A stretch of 58,670 nucleotides of DNA from positions 1-58,670 of the forward strand of contig JBEKEO010000001.1 in NCBI GenBank assembly GCA_050013795.1, written 5' to 3'. Source of the stretch: CAWHOW01 sp050013795 (lineage in GTDB: Bacteria > Bacteroidota > Bacteroidia > Bacteroidales > CG2-30-32-10). The notes below the pieces were generated by a model. The model searched no databases, had not been told where the DNA came from, and worked only from the letters and a program-made list of their open reading frames with translations. Within the stretch, counting starts at the first letter, position 1. Each line of letters opens with the position of its first letter. Both the position numbers and the translations under genes were made by a program. Shown piece after piece: positions 42,962-51,820 of the stretch.

Positions 42962-43602
42962 ATGTTTTGTTGTTTATATGTTATTGTTATATTCATGCAT
43001 TGCTTGCATTAGCAGACTATAAGATGAAAAACCATTAAAGTTTCGCTTATATCTATATGCAATATTATAAAATTTCATTCCATTAGGCAAACTATTCATT
43101 GAACAAAGCTTATCCGAAAGCCATATACTTCTTTGCTTTTATATCAATTGACACATAATTCAATGGTATTTTGCCTGTTTATAGCTTTTCATGCAAAGAA
43201 AAGAATGAAATTTAAGGTGTTTCATAAGGTTCTTTGCATGTTTGCTCAATTTTATTCAAAGTTGGTCAATTTCATTGTATTTTTAGGCAGGTTCTTTTAA
43301 TGTTTGCTATGATTCGGATGTAAAAAAAATACAATATAATATATTCCACAATTAATAATATACAGTAAGTACATTCACTAAACCGTTTAGGTGAAATTAC
43401 CTAAAATTTAATTGGTAATTTTACTTATATATGTATATGTGAAAAATATGCTTTTGTAGATGTTTTTATTAAATTAATAGCAATAATCAATCATAAGCGC
43501 TTATTTAGCAATATGTTAAAATATCATTAAAGATTGACTTCGCTTTTTATATTCCGTAACTTTATAGACGTAAATAAAAATAAAATATTAAACCTTAAAC
43601 CT
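42962..43602. other. Long AT-rich intergenic region
   Basis: No gene or RNA recognised. It holds a TAGGT-n6-ACCTA inverted repeat near 43390 and, at 43555-43562, TAACTTTA, a near match to the -7 box, which would serve the protease gene starting at 43603. Confidence 0.4.
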
Positions 43603-46023
43603 ATGAAAAATCGGTTACTATTATTAATTACAACAGGAGCTGTGATACTTGTTAGCAGCAATATTCACAGCCAGAATTTCGTTCAGGTTACAAGAACGAA
43701 TCAGGAACAAACAATCAATCTTTCCGCAGACCAAGTGCTGGAAATACAATTGCCACGGAAAGCGTCAACCGGATATATCTGGATTGAAGCGCCTGCCTCT
43801 TCTGATAAAGTTCAGAAAATAATTGCACAGATAGGAGATGGCGATTTTATTCATGATCCCGGCCCGATAACTCCAACAAACCCAAAAGGTATGATAATAG
43901 GCGGGAGCGGCAAGCAGATAATAAGATATGTCGGAATCTCGCAGGGAACTACTACGCTTACATTAGAATTAAGACGCCCATGGATAAAGAATGGCGAGGT
44001 TATTGATAGTTACTCCATCACCGTTGTATCATCCGGAAAATATACAGGTACATATGCTCCGCCCCTTAAGAAAGCTATACATAAATACGATAAACCTTTA
44101 ACTTCTCCTACTTCTACACTTCCTTCATCATGGGATTGGCGCCCGCAATGCACACCTGTTGTAAACCAAAATCAATGTGGAGATTGCTGGGCTTGTGCTA
44201 CAGTGGGAACCCTTGAATGCAATATTTTAATTCATGATGGGGTAACTAGAGATATTTCAGAAGAATTTGTAACTGATTGTTATACTTACGGTGGCAATTA
44301 TAATGGCTGTGGTGGTGCTGTTGTAGGTGCAGGTTCTGCACACCAAGCCTGGATGGCTTCATATACCGGTGCTAATACTTCCGGGGGAGGCGCTGTTTAT
44401 GAATCTGAAGATCCATGGACAAGCAGCGAGCTGAATGGAACTACCGGAACTTGCGGAGCGCCTTATACTCCTCACGAAACAATTGACCGCTATGCCGATA
44501 TTGGAGGCGAAGTAAATTATATCCCACCTGTTGATAGTATTAAATATCACATATATTATCATGGACCGGTTTGGGCTGGGATGGATGCTTCAGATAACAG
44601 TTTTCAAACTTATAATGGCAAGATATGGGTGGTATCCGGTTCATCAGTTGATCATGCCATTGTTCTTGCCGGTTGGAAAGATACTACTGTTTCTGATGGC
44701 AGCGGCGGTTACTGGATTTTAAGAAATTCATGGGGTACCGGCTGGGGTGTTAATGGATCAGGATATATGTATATATCTTATGGTAGCGCCCTTGTTGGCT
44801 ATCAGGCAGATTATATTGTATACAAAGGCGGAATTCCTCATGCTGTACCTCCGGTTGCAAACTTTACTGCTAATGAAACCACTAGCTGTTCGTCCATTAT
44901 ACAATTTACAGATGAATCTTCTAATTCTCCTACATCATGGGCCTGGACATTTGGCGATGGAGGAACATCAACTTTACAAAATCCATCGCATTCATATACT
45001 GCAAACGGAACATATACTGTTTCTTTAAAAGCAATGAATACCTATGGAAATAATACAAAGTCAGTGACCAGTTATATTAATATTAGTGGTATGCCTACGG
45101 CTGCATCAGTTACTGGTTGTTCAACAACAAGCGGCGGTAGTTGTACTTTAACTGCTTCGGGTTCAGGTACTCTTAATTGGTATAATGCTGCTACAGGCGG
45201 AACCCTTGTTCATACAGGAACCAGTTATACTATTAATCCTCTTACAAGCAATCAAACACTTTATGTCGAAGATGATGTCATTCAACCAACACAAGCTGCA
45301 GGAATGGCTGCTATGACTTCTAACGGTAGTTATTTTACCGGAGCAGCTGACCGCTCATTAATTTTTAATGCTTTGAGTAATATTACCATTGATACTGTAA
45401 CTGTTTATGCTGGTGCTGCCGGAACCAGAACAATTTGGCTAAAGAATAGCAGTGGTGCTATGTTAGATTCAATTTCGCCAAATATTGCCAGCGGAACTCA
45501 AAAAGTAGCATTGAATTTTAGTGTTCCAACAGGAACCGGATATCAACTTGGTACAGATAATGCCCCGAATCTTTACAGAGAAACTTCAGGTGCTACTTAT
45601 CCTATGACAACATCTTTAGTTTCAATTACAGGAAATAATGCAGGATCAACAGCTACAGCATATTATTATTTCTTCTATAACTGGCGGGTATCAGCAGGAG
45701 GTCCATCATGTTTCGGCCCTAGGATTCCTGTTACTGCAACTATTTTAACGGGAATAAATGAATTTTCCGAAGGTGGTTTTAATGTTTTCCCTAACCCGAA
45801 TACAGGCTCATTTGATATAAAATTAAACGAACAGAACATTCAGAATGCTACTGTCAGCATTGCCAATATGCTTGGACAAACAGTATTGGAAAAGACTGTT
45901 ATTATAAATAATAATTCATCAATACATATAGATGCTGCAAATTTAAAGCAGGGAATGTACTTTGTAAAATTACAAACTGACAACGCAACATATCTAAGAA
46001 AAATTCTTATTACGACTAATTAA
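43603..46023 (+). CDS. T9SS-exported papain-family cysteine protease with fused chagasin-type inhibitor domain
   Basis: 806 aa from the ATG at 43603, which begins a signal peptide (MKNRLLLLITTGAVILVSSN...HSQ); the frame is open from 43534. Residues about 25-150 match the I42/chagasin inhibitor fold: KASTGYIWIE, then GGSGKQIIRYVGISQGTTTL and LRRPW. Next comes a C1A peptidase (about 170-410) with oxyanion Gln in VVNQNQCGDCWACA, catalytic Cys195, His351 (SVDHAIVLAGW) and Asn375 (ILRNSWGTGWG). A PKD domain (about 415-505, WTFGDGGTSTLQNPSHSY), an Ig-like segment, a jelly-roll-like region and a T9SS sorting domain (VFPNPNTGSFDIKL ... GMYFVKLQTDN) follow. The usual papain propeptide is absent, so the I42 domain may act as the built-in inhibitor. 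A terminator follows. Confidence 0.9.
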   Translation: MKNRLLLLITTGAVILVSSNIHSQNFVQVTRTNQEQTINLSADQVLEIQLPRKASTGYIWIEAPASSDKVQKIIAQIGDGDFIHDPGPITPTNPKGMIIGGSGKQIIRYVGISQGTTTLTLELRRPWIKNGEVIDSYSITVVSSGKYTGTYAPPLKKAIHKYDKPLTSPTSTLPSSWDWRPQCTPVVNQNQCGDCWACATVGTLECNILIHDGVTRDISEEFVTDCYTYGGNYNGCGGAVVGAGSAHQAWMASYTGANTSGGGAVYESEDPWTSSELNGTTGTCGAPYTPHETIDRYADIGGEVNYIPPVDSIKYHIYYHGPVWAGMDASDNSFQTYNGKIWVVSGSSVDHAIVLAGWKDTTVSDGSGGYWILRNSWGTGWGVNGSGYMYISYGSALVGYQADYIVYKGGIPHAVPPVANFTANETTSCSSIIQFTDESSNSPTSWAWTFGDGGTSTLQNPSHSYTANGTYTVSLKAMNTYGNNTKSVTSYINISGMPTAASVTGCSTTSGGSCTLTASGSGTLNWYNAATGGTLVHTGTSYTINPLTSNQTLYVEDDVIQPTQAAGMAAMTSNGSYFTGAADRSLIFNALSNITIDTVTVYAGAAGTRTIWLKNSSGAMLDSISPNIASGTQKVALNFSVPTGTGYQLGTDNAPNLYRETSGATYPMTTSLVSITGNNAGSTATAYYYFFYNWRVSAGGPSCFGPRIPVTATILTGINEFSEGGFNVFPNPNTGSFDIKLNEQNIQNATVSIANMLGQTVLEKTVIINNNSSIHIDAANLKQGMYFVKLQTDNATYLRKILITTN

Positions 46024-46062
46024 GAGGTTTATTAGTCAATTTGAGTTTTAAAAGTTTGTAGA

Positions 46063-46097
46063 GAAGGCCATTACATATGTAGTGGCTTTCTTTTTTT
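46063..46097 (+). terminator. Terminator after the cysteine protease gene
   Basis: GAAGGCCATTAC (46063-46074) pairs with GTAGTGGCTTTC (46079-46090), two G-U pairs, ATAT loop, followed by seven T. Confidence 0.88.
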
Positions 46098-46100
46098 ATA

Positions 46101-46202
46101 CAAGCAGCGCCAGGTTTGGGTTTTGGAGGATTTAATGGGAATACTCCTGACAACAAATATTACCTGCAACATTTTCATAAAAATACAGGTGATAGTTTTT
46201 AG
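46101..46202 (+). pseudogene. Possible 3' remnant of an unknown gene
   Basis: A 33-codon frame, QAAPGLGFGGFNGNTPDNKY followed by YLQHFHKNTGDSF and a stop, reads like protein but lacks a start and directly follows a terminator. Family not recognised. Confidence 0.3.
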
Positions 46203-46320
46203 AGACTATTTCTTAGAAGGAAAATAGCCAAAAAAACTCAAATACATGGCACGGTCTGGAAAAGAAAAGCAAATTTGCTATTTGTTAAAATAATTTAACT
46301 CAAAGCTGTGTGAATTCGTT

Positions 46321-46328
46321 TATTTTTG
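46321..46328 (+). promoter_or_regulatory. -7 promoter box for the efflux operon
   Basis: TATTTTTG matches TAnnTTTG, 42 bp before the TolC-type gene start. No -33 TTTG at the usual distance. Confidence 0.6.
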
Positions 46329-46369
46329 CATTTTAATTATAGAAAATTAATTCAATATCTATCTAATGG

Positions 46370-47782
46370 ATGACATCTTCGGGAATGAGATATTTATTTC
46401 AAATTATATTTAGCAAAGAATTCAGGTTGATAAGGTACGTGAAAGGCTTGACTTGCATGCTTTTTTTTGTTATTTCCAATCTTTTAATTGGACAAAAAGC
46501 TAATGATACTCTTCCTTCAAAAGTTACTTTATCACAATGCATAACTTATGCACTGGCAAACCAGTCTTTGGTCAAACAAGCCTTGCTTGATGAAGATATT
46601 ACAAGAAGGGATATAAGAATTGCCCTGGCTGGCTGGTATCCGCAACTGGAAATTGATGCCAATGTGCAGCATTTCCTTCAGATTCCGCTGTCAAGTTATC
46701 CAAATCCGCTTAATCCTCCTACATACACTCCGTATATTTCTTTACCTTCCACTCCAAATTATACCTCATCGGGCATATTTTCTGCAAATCAGACTTTATA
46801 CAGCAACAATTTATTCTTTGCTGCCAGAACTTCCAGAGAACTTCGCAACCAGGCTTCAGAGAACACAGAAAATTCAAAAATTAATACGTATGTAGATGTA
46901 ACCAAAGCGTTTTTCGATGTTTTGTTAACAGAGGAACAGCTCAATGTCCTGGATGAAGATATACTTCGCCTTAAGCGTAATTACAAAGATGCTTACAGCC
47001 TATATCAGGATGGTATGACAGACAATATAGACTATCAGCGTACCGAAATATCCCTTAGCAATACTAAGGCGCAGAGAAAATCAACAGAAGAAGCTTTGAA
47101 AGCTAAGTATGCCGTATTAAAACAACTTATGGGTGTGACTCCCGAAAAGCTTTTAACTGTTATATATGATTCCTCCAAATATGAAAATGACATATTGATT
47201 GACACTGCCAAGGCTCTTGATTATGGTAAGCGTATTGAATATCAGCAGATGCAGACAGCATTGAAACTACAGAATATTGAAGTCGGATATTACAAATGGT
47301 CGTTTATTCCGACCCTGTCTGCTTTTTACGACTATGATCCGGCATACGGCAATAACCAGTTCTCTGATTTATACAATAAAGACAATCCCACATCACTTTT
47401 GGGATTGAAATTAACATTTCCTCTGTTCCAGGGAATGAATAAGATGGAGAACATGAGCAAAGCAAAGCTTCAGTATCAAAGGCTCCAGCTTGGAATGGAC
47501 TATTTAAAAAGCGAGATCAACAGCGAATATACGCAAGCACTTTCCGGGTATATAAGCAACCTGAACGAACTGAGAATAGCAAAGAACAATATTGCTTTAG
47601 CAAAGAACATCTTTAACACTGTGAAACTTCAATATGATAAAGGAATTAAAGCGTATCTAGAAGTTATAGTTTCGGAAACAGATTTACGAACTTCAGAACT
47701 TAATTACTTGAATGTGCTTTTCAAGGTGCTTACCAGCAAAATGGATCTTGAAAAAGCATTAGGAGAAATAAAGATCAACTAA
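46370..47782 (+). CDS. TolC-family outer-membrane efflux protein
   Basis: 470 aa. A long N-terminal basic region, then a hydrophobic signal (MLFFVISNLLIGQ). The mature part starts LPSKVTLSQCITYALANQSLVKQA, typical of outer-membrane efflux proteins, and contains the two-fold repeat of strands and long helices (DVTKAFFDVLLTEEQLNVLDEDILRLKRNY and ALSGYISNLNELRIAKNNIALAKNIFNTVKLQYDKG). It forms the outer-membrane channel of a tripartite pump together with the adaptor (47813) and the RND transporter (51821). A start at 46385 is also possible. Confidence 0.92.
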   Translation: MTSSGMRYLFQIIFSKEFRLIRYVKGLTCMLFFVISNLLIGQKANDTLPSKVTLSQCITYALANQSLVKQALLDEDITRRDIRIALAGWYPQLEIDANVQHFLQIPLSSYPNPLNPPTYTPYISLPSTPNYTSSGIFSANQTLYSNNLFFAARTSRELRNQASENTENSKINTYVDVTKAFFDVLLTEEQLNVLDEDILRLKRNYKDAYSLYQDGMTDNIDYQRTEISLSNTKAQRKSTEEALKAKYAVLKQLMGVTPEKLLTVIYDSSKYENDILIDTAKALDYGKRIEYQQMQTALKLQNIEVGYYKWSFIPTLSAFYDYDPAYGNNQFSDLYNKDNPTSLLGLKLTFPLFQGMNKMENMSKAKLQYQRLQLGMDYLKSEINSEYTQALSGYISNLNELRIAKNNIALAKNIFNTVKLQYDKGIKAYLEVIVSETDLRTSELNYLNVLFKVLTSKMDLEKALGEIKIN

Positions 47783-47812
47783 TAAGTAAATATGAACATA
47801 GTACACTAAACT

Positions 47813-48931
47813 ATGAAAAAAATACCTCACATAATAGTATATTTTTCGCTGATTGCAGGTTTGATTTCTTGCGGCGGTAATGCAGTAAAGACGGTTGATC
47901 CATCCATACCTGTTACAGTCACCAATGTCAGTTTAACAAAAGCTATATTTTATAACTCCTATCCTGCAAATGTTGTGGCATTAAAAGAAGTGGAACTTCG
48001 CGGACAAGTGAGCGGATATATAACGGGAATGTATTTTACCGAGGGGAAACAGGTTCTTTCGGGTGCAAAACTATATGAGATTGACCGTCGCAAATATGAA
48101 GCAACCTATGAGGAAGCCCAGTCGAATGTGAAGATTGCAGAAGATAACCTCGAAAAAATTCAGCGTGATGCCAATCGCTACACCGACCTAAATAAGCAAG
48201 ATGCCGTTGCTAAACAGCTATTTGAAAATGCCATGACCGATCTTAACAGCGCCAAACAGAAGGTAGAAGCGGCAAAATCAGAATTAATTAAAACTAAGAC
48301 CGATTATGATTACTCTTTAATCAATGCCCCTTTCGACGGCACGATAGGTTTTTCCAGTGTTAAGTTGGGTTCTCTTGTTACTCCCGGGCAAACTCTTCTA
48401 AATACTGTATCTTCGGATGACCCCATGGGCGTTGATTTTGAAATTAGTGAGAATGAGCTCAGCCGTTTTCAGAAGTTGGAAAATGCAATAATTTCAGAAA
48501 ATGATTCAACATTCCGGATCAAACTGCCCGATAATTCAATATATCCCTATATAGGGAAGATAAGTGTTATCGACAGAGCTGTTGACCCTCAGACCGGTTC
48601 TGTCAGGGTAAGAATAACTGTTCCTAATAGCGAAAGATTGCTTAAACCGGGTATGAGCTGCAAGGTGCTTGTGTTGAATGCAAACGCCGGCGAACAGGTG
48701 ATTATTCCTTTCAAAGCAGTGTTGGAGCAATTGGGCGAATATTTTGTGTTTGTGAAACAGGATAAAACGGTTAAGCAGATGAAGGTTACGCTTGGCCCAA
48801 GGGTAAATTCAAATGTTATTGTATTGAAAGGTCTTGAAGGCGGTGAAACTATAGTGGTTGACGGCATACAGAAACTTCACGACGGTTCGGCAATCACCAT
48901 TGCTTCACTCCAGAAACAACAAAGCAAATAA
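47813..48931 (+). CDS. RND efflux periplasmic adaptor lipoprotein
   Basis: 372 aa. Lipoprotein signal ends IAGLISC-GGN. Membrane-fusion-protein features: VELRGQVSGYITGMYFTEGK (lipoyl half), helical hairpin (about 100-150), the second lipoyl half INAPFDGTIGFSSVKLGSLV, VDFEISENELSRFQ, VRITVPNSERLLKPGMSCKV and a C-terminal membrane-proximal domain. It links the TolC channel to the RND pump. It starts 30 bp after the TolC gene. The YVTN gene starts 15 bp after it, where the pump gene would be expected. Confidence 0.93.
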   Translation: MKKIPHIIVYFSLIAGLISCGGNAVKTVDPSIPVTVTNVSLTKAIFYNSYPANVVALKEVELRGQVSGYITGMYFTEGKQVLSGAKLYEIDRRKYEATYEEAQSNVKIAEDNLEKIQRDANRYTDLNKQDAVAKQLFENAMTDLNSAKQKVEAAKSELIKTKTDYDYSLINAPFDGTIGFSSVKLGSLVTPGQTLLNTVSSDDPMGVDFEISENELSRFQKLENAIISENDSTFRIKLPDNSIYPYIGKISVIDRAVDPQTGSVRVRITVPNSERLLKPGMSCKVLVLNANAGEQVIIPFKAVLEQLGEYFVFVKQDKTVKQMKVTLGPRVNSNVIVLKGLEGGETIVVDGIQKLHDGSAITIASLQKQQSK

Positions 48932-48946
48932 CTTAAAAAAAACACT

Positions 48947-50197
48947 ATGAAAAATTTATTTTTTATTTCAATCCTCGCTGTTTTAAGCTTGGGTACAAAT
49001 GCGCAAACGGCATATATAACAAGTGAAAGTGATAGCGCTGTATTCGTTATTAATGTTGCTACCAATACTGTTACAGACACTATTAAAGTTGGTTCTCAAC
49101 CTGATGGTGTATCTGTAAGCCCTGATGGGAACAAAGTATATATTACGAATATGGGGGATACTTCAATAAGTGTGATAAACACAGCTACTAATACTGTTTC
49201 GGCTACAATTGCAGGTGTTTCTGGTTCTGGTATATCTGTAAGCCCTGATGGAGACAAGGTATATGTTGCGAATAGTGGTGCTAACAAAGTAAGTGTAATA
49301 AACACTTCTACTAATACTGTTACAGCTACTATTACGGGTTTTAATGTTCCATGGGGAATCTCTGTAACACCAGATGGAAATAAAGTATATGTTGCGAATA
49401 AAGGTTCTAATACAGTAAATGTAATAAGTACCACTACCAATGCTGTTTTGGATACAATTACAGTTGGTTCTGAGCCTCATGGTGTGTCTGTGAGCCCTGA
49501 CGGAAGCAAAGTATATGTTGCAAATTATGTTTCTTATTCAGTAAGTGTAATAAACACCACGGCAGATACTGTTTCGTCTACAATAATAGTTGGTACCGGA
49601 CCTGCAGGGAAGCCTTCGGGTGTATCTGTAAACCACGATGGAAGTAAAGTATATGTTACAAATTATAGTGCTAATTCAGTATGTATAATAAATGGCACTG
49701 CTGATACTGTTTTGGCTAAAGTTAAAGTTGGTGTCGGTCCTCGAGGTGTATCTGTAAGCCCTGATGGGAACAAGGTATATGTTGCGAATTATGGCTCTAG
49801 CTCAGTAAGTGTAATAAACGGCATTGCAGATACTGTTTCGGCTACAATTCCTATGGTTGGTACAAGTCCGGCCGCATTTGGAAATTTTATTTCCATTTAT
49901 CCATCGCACACTGGCATTGTCTCATCCAGCATAGTGTCGGCAGGCATTGCGGTTTATCCTGACCCTGCAAGCGAGGAAATACAAGTAAGCAATGGGCAGG
50001 ACGCAATAGGCAGTATAGAAATTCTAAACATACAAGGACAACTAATAAAAGCCATAGCAACAACTGGCTATAAAACAAGCATAGATGTTTCTTCATTACC
50101 AAGCGGAGTATATATTGTGGAAATGAAGACAAAAAAAGGAGTTATGGTAACTAAATTTATTAAAGAATACCCAATATTCAACCTGCCGGCTAAGTAG
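48947..50197 (+). CDS. T9SS-exported YVTN beta-propeller protein inside the efflux operon
   Basis: 416 aa. Signal peptide MKNLFFISILAVLSLGTNAQ. YVTN repeats of about 42 aa (SPDGNKVYVANxGSNTVNVI, TVSATI) fill residues about 22-310. A T9SS type A domain follows (VYPDPASEEIQVSN, IEILNIQGQLIKAIATTGYK, GVYIVEMKTKKG, TKFIKE). Unlike its paralogue at 29668-30903, it runs on past KFIKE for nine residues (YPIFNLPAK), as if the original stop was lost. It lies 15 bp after the adaptor gene and interrupts the adaptor-pump pair. Function unknown. Confidence 0.88.
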   Translation: MKNLFFISILAVLSLGTNAQTAYITSESDSAVFVINVATNTVTDTIKVGSQPDGVSVSPDGNKVYITNMGDTSISVINTATNTVSATIAGVSGSGISVSPDGDKVYVANSGANKVSVINTSTNTVTATITGFNVPWGISVTPDGNKVYVANKGSNTVNVISTTTNAVLDTITVGSEPHGVSVSPDGSKVYVANYVSYSVSVINTTADTVSSTIIVGTGPAGKPSGVSVNHDGSKVYVTNYSANSVCIINGTADTVLAKVKVGVGPRGVSVSPDGNKVYVANYGSSSVSVINGIADTVSATIPMVGTSPAAFGNFISIYPSHTGIVSSSIVSAGIAVYPDPASEEIQVSNGQDAIGSIEILNIQGQLIKAIATTGYKTSIDVSSLPSGVYIVEMKTKKGVMVTKFIKEYPIFNLPAK

Positions 50198-50304
50198 ATA
50201 ATTGAACTGACTAACAATTGAATTACGATTTACAATATACAATTTACGAATAAGAGCCTATAAACCAAGTAGTTCTTTGAAACAGTTGCGGCACTTATTA
50301 CAAT

Positions 50305-50546
50305 AGTTGGTGCAACTCTCTATAGAGAAGTGAGTACTCGGTATCGAGAAGTGAGTACTCGATAGCGAGTAGTGAGTACTCGGTAGCGAGAAGTGAATAC
50401 TCGGTAGCGAGTAGTGAGTACTCGATAGCGAGAAGTGAGTACTCGATAGCGAGTAGTGAGTACTCGATAGCGAGAAGTGAGTACTCGGTAGCGAGTAGTG
50501 AGTACTCGATAGCGAGTAGTGAGTACTCGATAGCGAGTTGGTGCAA
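50305..50546. repeat. Array D: 21-bp tandem repeat upstream of the deacetylase gene
   Basis: Ten core units carry GTGAGTACTCG (GAGTACTC is an 8-bp palindrome) and ATAGCGAG. In most units the start alternates AGAA/AGTA, giving a 42-bp sub-period. Edge variants AGTTGGTGCAA lie at 50305 and 50536, 231 bp apart (11 periods). A third copy at 50683-50693 is another 147 bp on (7 periods), 97 bp before the next start codon. No spacers. The first unit contains the 12-bp palindrome TCTCTATAGAGA. This fills much of the 593-bp gene-free stretch 50198-50790. Confidence 0.93.
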
Positions 50547-50599
50547 ATGTTATTAAAGTTTAGGGAAATATTGAAAAGAAAGAACCAAGTCCCAAATCA

Positions 50600-50663
50600 A
50601 AAGCCCCAAATTCCAACATTAAAGAGTAGCTTCTTGGGGCTTTGAATTTGATAATTGGGGCTT
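50600..50663. repeat. Inverted repeat AAAGCCCCAA/TTGGGGCTTT
   Basis: AAAGCCCCAA (50600-50609) pairs perfectly with TTGGGGCTTT (50634-50643). A further AATTGGGGCTT (50653-50663) can compete for the same left arm. No T-run follows, so this is not a clear terminator. Confidence 0.6.
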
Positions 50664-50790
50664 GAGGCTTATAAATAATGAAAGTTGGTGCAACTGTTAC
50701 AAGAAAAACGAAGATTTTTGCCTTTAATGGAGTGGAAATGAGGGGAAAACTGAAAATAATTGAAAAATTAATTAACCTTACTATAAGGCT

Positions 50791-51750
50791 ATGAAAAAAA
50801 CTTATATAATTATTGTACTTTACTTTGTTAGTTCTTATTGTTTTTGTCAGAATAAAAATGTCGCAATTACAATGGATGATATGCCTTTTTGCACTATGCC
50901 AAATAAAATGACATTGCAACAAATTAAACAGGCACAACAAATCGACGATACTATATTATCACAAATTACACGACTTCAAACACCTGTTGCTGCATTTATA
51001 ATAGGCGATCAATGTATCTCAGCAAACGAAACAGATTTAAGACTTGATATTCTTAAAAGCTGGCTGTATAACCCTTATATTACAGTTGGCAATCACACTT
51101 TGCATCATTTAAATCATGCTGAAAATGATTTGGACTGTTTCAAAGAAGAGGTTATTGTAAATGATTATCTATTAAAATCATTTATGAAAGACAGCACAAT
51201 TAAATATTTTCGTTTTCCATATAATGCATTAGGAAAAGATAGTATTAGCCAAAAAGAAAGAGCTGATTATCTGTCTAAGAAAGGCTATACGATTGCACCC
51301 TTTACTATTGATGCTGATGATTGGGTGATTAATATTCTTTATAAAAACGAATTGAAAAAAAATAATACTAAACGGGCAGATTCTATTGCAAGGGTTTATA
51401 TAAAATTCACAGTAGATTTATTTCAATATTTTGAACAATTAAGCCAGAAATTATATGGTAGAAATATCAACCAGATATTGTTATGTCATGCCAATAAATT
51501 AAGTGCTGATTATTATACTATTTTGATTAATGAACTTAAAAATAAAGGATATCATTTTATCTCATTAGAGGATGCATTAAAAGATAAGGTTTTCTCTCAA
51601 CCAAATTATTATTTCGGGAAATGGGGCATAAGTTGGATATATCGCTGGATTAAAGATAAGCAGGAACGAAATACTCTTATGAAAAAAGAAATTGATTATG
51701 ATAAAAAGTTATATGAAGAATATCAAAGTCTGGTAGGTGAAAAGAAATGA
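50791..51750 (+). CDS. Secreted polysaccharide deacetylase-family protein
   Basis: 319 aa. Signal peptide MKKTYIIIVLYFVSSYCFCQ. NodB-homology features: VAITMDDMPF (catalytic Asp-Asp), TVGNHTLHHLNHAEND (metal-binding H-x3-H), KYFRFPYNALGKD, APFTIDADDW, and ILLCHANKLSADYYTILINELKNKGY. Such enzymes remove N- or O-acetyl groups from peptidoglycan, chitin or other glycans; the substrate is not clear here. It lies 70 bp before the RND pump gene on the same strand and downstream of array D. Confidence 0.88.
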   Translation: MKKTYIIIVLYFVSSYCFCQNKNVAITMDDMPFCTMPNKMTLQQIKQAQQIDDTILSQITRLQTPVAAFIIGDQCISANETDLRLDILKSWLYNPYITVGNHTLHHLNHAENDLDCFKEEVIVNDYLLKSFMKDSTIKYFRFPYNALGKDSISQKERADYLSKKGYTIAPFTIDADDWVINILYKNELKKNNTKRADSIARVYIKFTVDLFQYFEQLSQKLYGRNINQILLCHANKLSADYYTILINELKNKGYHFISLEDALKDKVFSQPNYYFGKWGISWIYRWIKDKQERNTLMKKEIDYDKKLYEEYQSLVGEKK

Positions 51751-51820
51751 CGTTACAAACTATACTTACCCAAGTCACTTTAAATACATTAAGTAGTTTA
51801 AATTTCTATTTTTAATTATC

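Noticed and set aside
50298..50546. 82-codon open frame across array D (LLAIEYS repeats)
   Set aside because: A translation of the tandem repeat; no start signal, promoter or homologue recognised.
5567..50693. CRISPR arrays at the four repeat regions
   Set aside because: Units are contiguous with no unique spacers, the period is 21 bp, and no cas genes are present.
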